Source: Lingula anatina
Lineage: Eukaryota > Brachiopoda > Lingulata > Lingulida > Lingulidae
Direction: 5' to 3'
DNA: 54,877 nt
Assembly (NCBI RefSeq): GCF_001039355.2
Contig: NW_019776000.1
Location: 87,182-142,058, forward strand
Within the stretch, counting starts at the first letter, position 1; each line of letters opens with the position of its first letter. The position numbers and the translations under genes were made by a program. Shown here in pieces: positions 24,301 through 34,635 of this stretch. The notes under the pieces are model-generated. The model had not been told where the DNA came from. It ran no database searches and saw only the letters and a program-made list of their open reading frames with translations.

Positions 24301-25994
24301 TTGATCATAGATAATGTCTAGAATATACATAAAATGGCCACAGTTGGCAGCTCGACTACTAATCACATATGAAAAGAATGGTTCAAATCATGTGTCGTAT
24401 GTGATTTAATTACATACCTATAGTCAGACTTGCCAACTTAGATTGGGTGACATTGATGAATTAGATTGAGGAGACGTAAATGAATATACTTTAATTCCAT
24501 ATGTTGAATTAAAAAACAATATGTTCAGTTCTTAAGAGTTTTTCACCACCAACATTTCTTATTTTCCAGGTGCCAAATTTCATACTAAAGGGTAGAGATG
24601 TAAAAGTTGACATCCAGAAAAAACATCTCCATGTGGCGTTCAGAGACCCAGATGGCATGATGGTAGATGTCATCAATGAAGATCTAACTTGGGACATAAA
24701 TAAGCAGGAATCAATATGGACACTTGTGCCAGGGCAGCATGTGCATGTAAGGGCTGATTCCCAATGAAACTATAGTTCTATGTAGATCAATCCAACTCTG
24801 CGGGGACTCTCACTGAATGCAGTCGGATAAACATCCCTCCTCTTGTTTTCAACATACTGGTATAGTCACCAGCTTTTCTGTATTCTACTCAATCACAGGA
24901 GGAGGTGTGTTAATTTGATTGGATTCAGTGAGAGTCCCTGTAGAGTTGGATCAATTTGTGTTTTTAAGATATAATAAAAGTCTGTGTAAAGTAGCCATTC
25001 TTTTTAAAAATTCAGAATTATCAATCATCAATTTTTCCTGGGTTCACTCAATATTATCAAAGAAGAACTGCCTGTTTACCTATTTTAGATAAATGAATGA
25101 AGAATGCTTGAAAATTTGAGATAGATAGCATTAAATTTACTTATGATTCCATAATTTCCTGTAGATAAACTTAGAAAAAGTTCAAGAAAGATGGTGGGAA
25201 GCAGTTTTAGTCGGGGAACCCAAAATTAGCACGCGGAAGATTGACCCTTCTCGTCCAATCACTGACCTAGATGAAGAAGCACAATCCAAAGTTGGAGAGA
25301 TGATGTACAATGAACAAAGAAAGAGGATGGGACTGCCCACCAGTGAGGAACAGGTGAGAGAGGGAAAGAAAGTGGTGCTGGTCCATGTTTAAAATTTAGT
25401 CTGCAAGAATGACTATTACATTTGGCCTGTTTTTTTTTCTAATTTTTTCAAAAAGGGGTCATTGTTCATCATTGTACATTTTATCAAAATTACTAAACTT
25501 ACTAATTAATAATGTCTAAATAATAATTTCTTCAAAACAAAATCTGAACTTAGAGTTGTGCATATGTTACTTCTCTGTCTTCCAAGGCACCATCTTCAAT
25601 GAACGAGGACCAAAGACACTTGGGTAAAGGCTATGACAAAACCTGTGCGCTCATTCTCTGAAGAAGCTGGCTTGTGAAACATTGAAAGTTTTTTTTTTTA
25701 CTGGTTCCTAACGTGTTTGTAGTTTTAGTTTGGGAACCCAAAATTTGTTTATCATCTTGTAACTAAAAAGTATAACCTAGTATTATGTGCATCAGCAAGA
25801 GAATGATAAAACACTAAATGAGGAAAGGAAAGGAAAGTCAAATCTTGTGTGACACAATCTTTTTTGTCTCCTTTCAGAAAGTCAATGATATGCTGAAGAA
25901 AGCATGGGATGCTGAGGGTTCCCCATTCAAAGGACAGCCTTTTGATCCATCTAAGATAAATGTTTCAGGAAACACTATGACATTCAACAACTAG
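21344..25994 (+). CDS. NUDCD3: NudC domain-containing protein 3
   Basis: NUDCD3 is a CS-domain co-chaperone that works with Hsp90 and stabilises the dynein intermediate chain and other clients. Eight exons join in frame: 21344-21447, 22463-22544, 22786-22900, 23390-23576, 24009-24111, 24570-24746, 25165-25353, 25878-25994. They give 357 aa, against 361 for human. The N-terminus (YDTALLGILQNEGSLANF, then FLYRRTDFYRIM) matches the family's N-terminal domain. Exon 3 encodes a Lys/Glu-rich coiled coil and exon 4 an acidic linker. Exons 5-7 encode the CS/p23-like domain: RYSWTQSITDLDVRVKVP, then LKGRDVKVDIQKKHLHVAF, then LTWDI, SIWTLVPGQHV and ERWWEAVL. The C-terminus (KMNDMLKKAW-type helix, then FDPSKINVSG) is conserved. 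The gene is complete with no breaks. Introns 4 and 6 carry MITE-like copies. Confidence 0.96.
23603..23769. mobile_element. Palindromic MITE-like element, copy 1
   Basis: About 167 bp in NUDCD3 intron 4 with terminal inverted repeats. The left end reads TTGATCCAACTC..GCTGAATGCAGTCAGAT. The right end reads ATCTGATTGCATTCAGTGAG followed by AACCCTGCAGAGTTGGATTGATCC, which is its reverse complement. The left arm lacks about 16 bases present in the right arm. There is no coding capacity. It shares its arms and central sequence with the copy at 24785-24955. Confidence 0.8.
24785..24955. mobile_element. Palindromic MITE-like element, copy 2
   Basis: About 171 bp in NUDCD3 intron 6. The left arm GATCAATCCAACTCTGCGGG, continuing through ACTCTCACTGAATGCAGTC, is matched by a right arm ending CAGTGAGAGTCCCTGTAGAG then TTGGATCAAT, giving a near-complete inverted repeat of about 45 bp. 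The central region again contains CACCAGCTTTTC and GTGTTAAT blocks seen (some inverted) in copy 1. I could not define a clear target-site duplication. Confidence 0.8.
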
Positions 25995-26662
25995 TATTAT
26001 GAACAGAAATGTGTGCCATATATTGTACATGTGTTATAAGTTGGTTTGTACTGTTGTAGTCTAGGTTCTCTCTAAGAGATAATGAACTGCAAAGTGCATT
26101 AAAATTTTTAAATGGGCTTCATTTTAGGTGCCCTGAATCATTTTTGTTTTAGAATGAGAAATGTCATTCATAAAACTGAGTTCAGTCTGTTAAATTTATG
26201 CCAAATGCTTATCAGGAAATTAAGTGTAAAATGTTTTACTGCTTTTGGACAAATTAAATATCAGTTTCATTGAAAATGTTGATATGGTTGAAATTATCTA
26301 CATATTGGATATGAATAGATTTATCCTTGAGTAAACCCTGAAATAGTAATTGTTATGGATAAATTCTGTTCTGGCAGCGGCAGTTCTAGGGGCAGACTAA
26401 GCCCACATGAATTGTTATTTGTATTTGAATGTACTTTTGTCTTACACACAAGCTGTATGATAAATCTTTGAATTATTAAAACTGTTATGAATTTTCAGAA
26501 TGATTTTGTTATAACAAACTTTTTTATTTTAATTAATTAATTCTTTTTACAAAATAATTCATAAATTTTGGTGACTGTTATTTTCCTAAGCAGAAAACCA
26601 TAAATGTTGAGTGAACCATGTCTTCATTTTAACCACTAGAAATATATTTACTGTGGTTCCTG

Positions 26663-26666
<4 letters not shown>

Positions 26667-26706
<40 letters not shown>
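26667..26706. repeat. (TG)20 microsatellite
   Basis: An uninterrupted run of TG dinucleotides of about 40 bp, downstream of NUDCD3. Confidence 0.97.
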
Positions 26707-26709
<3 letters not shown>

Positions 26710-28440
26710 ACTTATTAATAAAATAGCTTATTTTTTCATATCCAATTAAAATGGATTTGAGCAGAGTGAATTTTCAAATGTAAATCAAATGATTAAATAT
26801 TTAGATCTAGTTGGTGTTTGAAGATGAAAACTTATTTGATTCCATCTAAAAGGACTAATTCTAGTGAAATGAAATACTAAGTAAATATTGCCATGCTTGT
26901 AACTTGATGAAATAAGTAAATATATGACATCATTTGCTGTATAACTACCTAACAATGCATTACAGGTGTTAAATTCATATTGACTTCTGCCTTTGATTAT
27001 TGTTACAATGTCATATCTGATAATCTGTTAAACAAACAAAACGAAAAGGGAATTTTGAAAAGTTGCAGAAATTATTATTAGAAGGAATACAGAAAGGTTT
27101 TAATTTAGTGTTTTTCACCTTGTAGTGTGAAAGCATGATCAAAAGTACACCTTATATAATATCTTATTATCATTCATTATTAAGCAAATCATATTGTGTA
27201 GGGAATTTCATGCATATCAGCTCAGAATGGTTTATCAGTCTGCATCAGTTTTACATTTCTAACATCCAGCAAAAACCCAGCACTATATTTTACATCAAGT
27301 CAAAAGTTAATGAATTAAAAATCAGTATTTTATTTTGAAATAATGATGATTTGATTATATCATGAGCATTGCAGTTTGACCATATTAGTCCTTAGGATGC
27401 ATGCCTAAAAATTGCAACGTATCTCTCTCTATATCTAAAAATAACAGACACAAAAAGTGCCTAGGCCACATGCCAAGATTGCCACTATCTGTCTCTCTCT
27501 GTGCAAAAGGCCATTTAGCTGATAAAAGCACTTGTCCCTTGACACTAGACATGTAAGTTGATTAATTTCCTTGATAAGGCCAGTTTTCATGCTGACCGTT
27601 ATTAAGGTAGATGAAACCTTGATGGTTATCCTGGGGCCAGCTCCACACATTCAGAATTGAAGTTGTGAGTAGGGCTTAACTTTGGAATCAAAAGTTCTAG
27701 CCTACTTTTAGTCGTTCACTTATTTCGAAAAATATTGGAATTGTTTAACTTGGAGTAAAAAGTGATGGACGTTTTAGATCCATTAAAATTGTTGCTTTAA
27801 CTTTAACTTAACTTTATTCTAGGGTAAAATTGACCATAACTTTTTGTCTGAAAGTTGAGGTCAACTTTTGACTTAAGTGCTCATGTGAAGCAGAGGCCTC
27901 TATGCTGTTGAGTGTGTAAGTTAGAGACAGGTATGTTTTGATGATACATGTAAGATATGTATAAACAGTTGGAGCTTTTTACAAAAGATAATTGTGCTGT
28001 GGAGTAAGTTTTTCAAACTTCAGTGGGTAGTTTACCATTTTTGCTGAAGGAGAATCGAGACGGTGTCTTTTATCAAATTGTCTCGTTGTCAGGAAATATT
28101 AGTTCAGCTGTTTGTTTGCTATGCTGGAATTTAGTTTGGCATACGTATGAATGCCTGTGCAACTCTTATGTCAGTACAAAGTACACATTTCAGAAATTTA
28201 TGTCTGTCTGAAACTATGATTTACTGATATCAGAAACAAAAAGTGAATTGTAATGGTTGAAAAATTTTTTTTTTCATTTTATTGGTATCATAGGAAATTC
28301 ATGTCTCTTTCTTGGATCTTTTCCCACTATATGTACAAAAATCATTTTGTTTCAACTCATTTGTTTTGGGTGAAAGAGCAAAGACGCAGTTGTAAGTTAG
28401 TCTGCATTTTTTTCTGCTTGGGGCACTACATGCGGCAAGT

Positions 28441-28575
28441 GAGTCTTATTCTGTACTACCTGGGGCAGTGACAATTAAGTTAAGTCTGTTATTATGTAGT
28501 ACTAACTTGGAGCACTTACAAATGAGTCTGTTATTCTGTACTACTTAGAGCAATCATAAATGTGTCTGCAATTCT
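28441..28575. repeat. Degenerate ~42-bp minisatellite
   Basis: Three imperfect units start with GTCTTATTCTGTACTACC (28443), GTCTGTTATTATGTAGTAC (28484) and GTCTGTTATTCTGTACTAC (28527). Each is followed by GGGCA/GAGCA and an ACAAAT-like end. A truncated fourth unit follows. Confidence 0.7.
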
Positions 28576-29948
28576 GAAGTGTACGTAGATTTTATATTTA
28601 TTTTCATTAACACTTGTTAAGTTGGTGGGGAAATACGATCAAGTGTTCTATAGCCTAAGGATGTCTAAACACTGTGCATCATTTAATGGTGTGCTTTCTT
28701 TACAGAAAAGAAAATATAAACATAAAAGGTAGATTTGAGCTTATTTAAATAAGCAAATTTATTTAATTCTTTTGGCACTATTTCACATTGACATTAAACA
28801 ATATTCAAGTAATACAGCTTGAACCTGGAGGCAATGCAAAGTCCTAAATGCCATTAGAAGTTAATCTACTTTGATCTTGGTCTCACAGCCAGTCAAAGAG
28901 GTGCAGTTACTTACTATACTGATTCTATACAGTAGATATACCAAGTATTTATTTTCATTCCCTATGGTATAGGGGGGACTTGGACAATGGTCCTGTACTG
29001 GAGTTACCCTGAGACTTCTTACAGTCTTTAATTGGATTTGGTATTCACCTGCAAAGACTGCCTATGGATTACAACCTATAGGTGACTGAAAATCTTTGTT
29101 AAAATTGGTTGGGGATTTTCAGGTGTTTGACAAGTTTGAGTTAAAACAGCTGAAGGAAGTCACGAACATGTTTTATGAATGATGAAGAGATCTTTGTGGT
29201 AAGATATCATTTTTTCAGAAGGGGCATTATGATATGATTTGCTCAAGTTATTTTTACTTGAGTTTTGTACTGTGGTCATGCAAATATCTTCAACAACAAT
29301 ATATATATATATCAATTCAACCTGGATAAAACAAAGTAACTTTCCAAACATTCTGGTAATTTACTTTGTATGATGAGTAAATTCTAAAAGAACTCACTGA
29401 GCTAAATTTGTTGTTTTAAGGTCTTTTTCATAAGAGTTTTGTTCAAAAAGGTGCTGTGTTAGGATTTTGCTTTTATTGTAAATTCTAATTTGATACCACT
29501 GCTTGACCATTAACTCATTCCAAGTCAATAACTTGAAGTGTTCCAGTTTTATCTCTAATCATAGCCATTATACAGCCATTATAGGTATCCCTTTCATAAA
29601 GATTAAGACATTTTAGCAGTCAGTAGACTGGAAGAAGTGAAAATAAGCCCTGCATATCACAGTAAAAGCCATTTGGTGCAAGTCAGAAATAGGTATCCAG
29701 TGACAAAAGGCAACATCACTATTAATGAATTCAAATGGTTCATCCGAGTGTCTTATATCAGTATAGAATGTGATGCCTTTTTATATCAGTTGTGTTTTTT
29801 GTTTGCTTTGGAAGTTGGTTTTACAGATTTGTTGATTTGAACTGAGTTCAAGTGGCCTGGATATTTGGGGAGAAGTCTAGCGGAAATTTATGCTCAACAT
29901 CAACGAAATTAGGCTGACTTCCTACTTTGTTCCTACACTTCCTACAGT

Positions 29949-32900
29949 ATGGCTGTAAGTATGCTTTTCTTTCATCTTGGCGTATTTGATTTTCATCCAG
30001 CCACAAAGTTTGAAAGCCAAATAGGTGCTTAAGTTTTGGATATCAAAAACAAAGATTTAAATCAAATGTTCTGACTTTTACACACACTGTGCCTAAGCAG
30101 TACAAATACCAGTTAAAGAGCCATCTATCAAGCTATAAAAGAGAAAAAGAGTATCATGGGCCCATCCCAGATGATGGATATTCTTCATTTGTGTCACCAG
30201 CACCACAATGGCACATGCAAGACTGAGTAATGCAGTGTAGTAAAATAGGTTGGCAGACAAAGAGCACTTTCTACTTAAAAATAAAGGCCTTGGAGCTAAA
30301 GGGTACTTTTGATCATTTTCAGGCTCAGAACGTGATGTCAGCTCAGGAAATAGCAGGTAATTATCCAACTGATGTGTTAAATGTTTCTAGGTGATAGATA
30401 AATATCAAATAGATAGATGAGGAATTTAATTTGGGAGGCAACACTTAATTAAAATAAAACATTTTCAATGGAACTTTTGGGATTACATAGATATTGACTC
30501 AGACACCCAAACTTGGTGTAAAGTATTGATGGCAATGTTTTAATTTATTATTTCATAAGGTTAAGATTTTCAATGAGAAGAAAATTATGTTACATGGCTT
30601 TTGATATTGGTATCTCCTACAGAGAGCTTTAATATCAAGGACAACTGATTGGAGATATTTGCTTAACTCATATAAAGTTCCTTCATTTCTAAATGTATGC
30701 AATGGTGCACAATTATATGATCAATTATATTTATGGTCCTCATAGGCAAACACTTGTGGTTACATATATCAGCTGCAATGTCTGATTTATCTTCATAGAC
30801 CATGCTTCAATATTAGGATAAGCACACCGGTTACTCATTCTTATGTGACTAAATTTCAGTAAGATGACACATATTTTCAAACCAATAAATCTCCTTAAAT
30901 TTCTAGACATTGACAAAAGAGGGGTACAGGCTTTGATTGAAAGTTATGTGGGACAAAATTTTACACAAGATTGTCTTTCATAAATATTTTCATTGCTCAA
31001 CAAATTCAATTAATTTTACATTTGTTTACTTAATTTGTTTTTGTTTGTTTTGTTTTTTTATCCATTTATATTTATTTATTTATTTATCTGCCATTTCTAT
31101 TGGAGGAGGGCCCTTATATATTTACAAACACTTCATACTAAATGTGAACATATAATACTATATCATATCACATTTCTTAAGTTGTATATTCTCCCCAAGG
31201 AGATGAATCAGATAAGCATGTGCTCTGCAGGGGTTAAGACAAAAATTGTCTGCTCCTCAGGGAGATAAAACAGCAGAATGTATGCTCCCAATGGGGTTGA
31301 GACCAAAAGACGGGGTTGTGAAACAGAAAGATAGTTGAATATAGTGTCCATGGAGGTGAGACCAAAATTGCTCCCCAGAGAGGTGAAACTGAAAACATTA
31401 TGATCCCCAGGATGCTCAGGCAAAAAATTATATGCAACCAATACTACATGCTCCCTCTGTTGATGATGCTGAAAAATAAATATGCTCCCCAAAGAGGTGA
31501 GATATATAAATGCATGCTCCCCAGGAAATTTAGAAGTGATGTACTCGTATGCATCCAATCTGGTCAATTTTGCTATATTGAGGTTATCAGGCTTGAAACC
31601 TATATTCTGTTCCTTTTTAAATACATGAATGAATTAAATTATTTTCAGAGTCAAAGCTGGTCTTCACAGTGCTGGATAAAAATTCTGATGGCAAAGTGTC
31701 AGTCTGTGACATCAGGACAACCATGCACAAGTTAGGACATGATGTCAGCAATGAGGATTGTCAAGATTTTATTAAAAAAGTGTCATGTAGGTACAGCTTA
31801 GAATCTTATATATAAATGAGTGAAAAGAAACAAATCTCAGGGATCAAATCTGAAGTTGTGAAAATGCTTTTTAATTTTTTATTATTGTTTTATAACTTAT
31901 CATTATTATTTGTTTTGTTCAGTAAGATGTGATAGTTGATGAGAAATCAAGGAAATTTCATTTATGAATTTTTTTTCGAAGTCCCTTTGGTATTATTTGT
32001 TACTAAATTGGATGACACTGAAGAGTTGCCAAATTTGATATCATACAAATACATTTTTATGGAATGAAAATCATAAAACTTATCCACAGGTAATGGAAAT
32101 GCCAGTTTTAATGAAAAGGACTTTCTTGCCTGGATGGAGACGTACAGAGAGAAAGATTCAGAGACTGTTCTCTTCGATTCTTTCAAAGCATTTGATAAAG
32201 ATAAAAATGGACTTATATCTCGGGTACAGTATATTTAGTTTTGCTCTATTTTACAAGCATAAAGAAGATCATTAGCCCCAGAAAATAGATTCATTTATTA
32301 AACAGTGACAGAATGAATGAATAATCAAATTCATTAAATAATGAAGAATTAAATGAATAGATAAAATATATAGAGTCCAATAATGAAGAATTAAATGAAT
32401 AGATAAAATATATAGAGTCCAATATGTATCATATTACATCAGTATGTTTCATTATTCGAGTTTTGTCATTTTTCATTGTGTGATAGGAGACTGTTTTAAT
32501 TAAAATAAAAAAAAACAAATAAACAAACAAAAAATGTATAATCAATTTCCATATTTAACATATCCAGCAAGAGCTTCAGGAAGGCTTGGAGCTGATGGGT
32601 GTACATTTAACAGAAGACATGCTGGATGGTATGTTCTCAGTAGCAGACAGAAACCGTGATGGAGGAATTAGTTTTGAAGGTAAGGACCACAAGCAGACAC
32701 ACACACACACAGAAATACAAATGCATCAGTTTTGAGGGGTATTAACTCCTGTGTTGATTTAAACTTCTAATACCAGGGGACTGTTTTTCAAAAAAAATGG
32801 TTTTAACTTTAAGACTGGTGTAACTTAAGTCTGTTTAGGATCAAAGTAAATCAGTAGAAGTCCACTTTAGTGAAGACATTAAGTCTTTTCCATGAAGATT

Positions 32901-33369
32901 TAGATATGGAAAAAATTTAGACTGATTGCAATTTTTTTCGCAGGCTTCTACATATTCACCCTGGATCAACCTTGACTTACCTGTTTTGTCTCAAAGTTAA
33001 TACCCATTTTCAAATTGAGTTCTTTTGTGAAAGATGCGCCTTTGGGCTGGTTAAGTTAAGCCTGAAGAGGATTGCTCTAACCTGAATTAAAATCTAGACA
33101 TCATTAAAATATTCCTTAATAGTGCAAAGAATTAAAGTAATCATCATGATTGGTGTGATATTGACAATTATGTGGTTGAGAAAAAAATTTACCAAATCTA
33201 ATTTAGTAACAATAATGTGTCCAGAATTGTATGTAAAAAAAATTACAGCTTAAGTTCCCATGTGTACATAGCAGTAATATTTATTTTATTTTGTTTATCT
33301 TTTTGTTTCCTGAAGATGATTCTTTCATTTTTCTTTCCAGAATTTGTTCGTGTCATGAAACCATCCTAG
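29949..33369 (+). CDS. Calmodulin-like EF-hand protein
   Basis: Six exons join in frame: 29949-29954 (just ATGGCT), 30323-30356, 31649-31786, 32090-32223, 32568-32679, 33341-33369. The product is 150 aa, the size of calmodulin or troponin C, with four EF-hand positions. Loop 1 is DKNSDGKVSVCD and is likely functional. Loop 2 (VSCNGNASFNE region) has lost the first acidic ligand and is probably silent. Loop 3, DKDKNGLISRQE, and loop 4, DRNRDGGISFEE, are canonical. Ca2+ sensing is therefore likely through sites 1, 3 and 4. The C-terminus FVRVMKPS resembles the calmodulin FVxMM end. The sequence is too divergent to be calmodulin itself; calmodulin-like, troponin C-like or a calcium-vector-like protein are all possible. 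The tiny first coding exon is supported by frame and an ATGGCT/GTAAGT donor, but it is the least certain part. Confidence 0.88.
31186..31525. repeat. Degenerate minisatellite, CTCCCCAG-type units
   Basis: About seven or eight imperfect units of roughly 35-50 bp lie in the intron before exon 3 of the EF-hand gene. The recurring core is ATGCTCCCCAGxGAGGTGAG followed by an A-rich spacer. Clear cores occur near 31190, 31246, 31284, 31368, 31480 and 31515. The repeat keeps one frame open on the minus strand (119 codons), which I treat as a by-product. Confidence 0.75.
32339..32422. repeat. Perfect 42-bp tandem duplication
   Basis: The unit beginning TAATGAAGAATTAAATGAAT occurs twice back to back (32339-32380, 32381-32422) without mismatch, in an intron of the EF-hand gene. 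The identity indicates a recent event or an assembly slip. Confidence 0.93.
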
Positions 33370-34635
33370 CCAACCACCTTTCGTTTACCATTGAGTTCAT
33401 CACTGCGACAGTTATTTTAGGAATAGACAATCTTTTATGTTGGATTGCATTTCACCTGACTTAAACATGATGGGGATGTCTTTGGCACATCAGTGAAAGC
33501 AAACATTTTAACTGCAGATACAATTCTGTATTTTGGTCTTCAGAGTTAAATTGAGTTTCTGCAGCTGAAAATTGGTGAATATTGAAAATTTTGGCTGCTG
33601 ATTTGATCTGACAAATAATATTAAGTATACAGTACTTTCTTTGATATTGACACCAAAGGCAAAACACAAACTTGCAATCAAGTGAAGGTGCTTCAGCTCT
33701 GTTAATGTGTTCAAAGTGAAAATCTAGCTTATGATGTTCATATAAGCTAATTACTGAATCAATCATCCATCTCCAAGCATGTTGCTACCAGTAAAGCATG
33801 CTTATTATCATTTGCATCCACTCATTAATTATTCACATATTCATGTATGATGCTCCAAGTTACAAAATCTAATAAAAACTCCATTAATGTCAACATTTCA
33901 ATTTTGTATTAAAGTAAATGTCAAATGAAAAATTATTTTGTTATTCTGACTCTTTGCTTATTCAATTTTATAACACTTGGAAAATATTTTAAGATAATTT
34001 TTTAATTCAGTAGGGCTATCCTTTATGTAGAAAAATCTGGATCTAATTTATCTTTTCTTTTTTATTTACTTTTTTATCTACTTTTTTTTGTTTTGCTTGA
34101 AAAGGTGTCACTTGTCCTAGAGGAAAAAGAAAGGAGGACTTGCAAATAGGTTTACAATTCCATTGAAAATCCATTTACTCAGGAGCTTTCAACTGCTTGT
34201 GCATGACTAATGTTTTTTTTCATTAGATTTAAAATTTTAATCTCTACTTCCATACCATTCTTTTTGTTAAAATGGTGGATAAACAAAAAAAAATGAAATG
34301 TGAAACACTGATAATATTCTTATTAAGAGCTACCAGAAGTAGTAAGGCATTACCTCCAATATTCTGTTTTTGCAGCTGTTAGCCACTTTTATAATTCTTG
34401 ATTAAAAAAGAAGAATCATGTTTTAAAAATGTATTGAGCTAATGAAACTGTTCCTTAATAAAAACGCTTTCTTTTTGCTGAAGTTTGATAATGATTCTTT
34501 GCCCCCCGGTTCTAATGACATAAGAGGGAGAAAATGAGAAATTTATGTACATTCAAACGACAGGAAGAAGTTGCGCTACTCTTCTAATGTGGAGGCAAGA
34601 AAGGACGGGTGTGCATGTCTCCAGTGTTTACATTA
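33370..34635. other. Intergenic, EF-hand gene to JmjC gene
   Basis: It contains the 3' UTR of the EF-hand gene (AATAAA near 33870) and the upstream region of the JmjC gene. The last 120 bp are less AT-rich. No coding signal is visible; the 101-codon minus-strand ORF at 33461-33766 looks like a chance frame. Confidence 0.5.

Larger units (their letters stand above)
25995..29948. other. Gene-poor 4-kb interval
   Basis: It begins with the NUDCD3 3' UTR and ends at the first coding exon of the EF-hand gene, so its right part probably contains that gene's promoter and 5' UTR. I saw only short chance ORFs. Notable contents are a TG microsatellite (26667-26706), a stretch rich in TTAACTT/AAGTTAA motifs (about 27680-27880) that resembles dispersed repeat, and a small minisatellite (28441-28575). 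Confidence 0.6.

Noticed and set aside
31208-31567. 119-codon minus-strand ORF
   Set aside because: It is generated by the degenerate minisatellite; its peptide repeats mirror the DNA repeat and it lies in an intron.
33461-33766. 101-codon minus-strand ORF
   Set aside because: No recognisable domain, no splice or promoter context; probably a chance frame in the EF-hand gene's 3' region.
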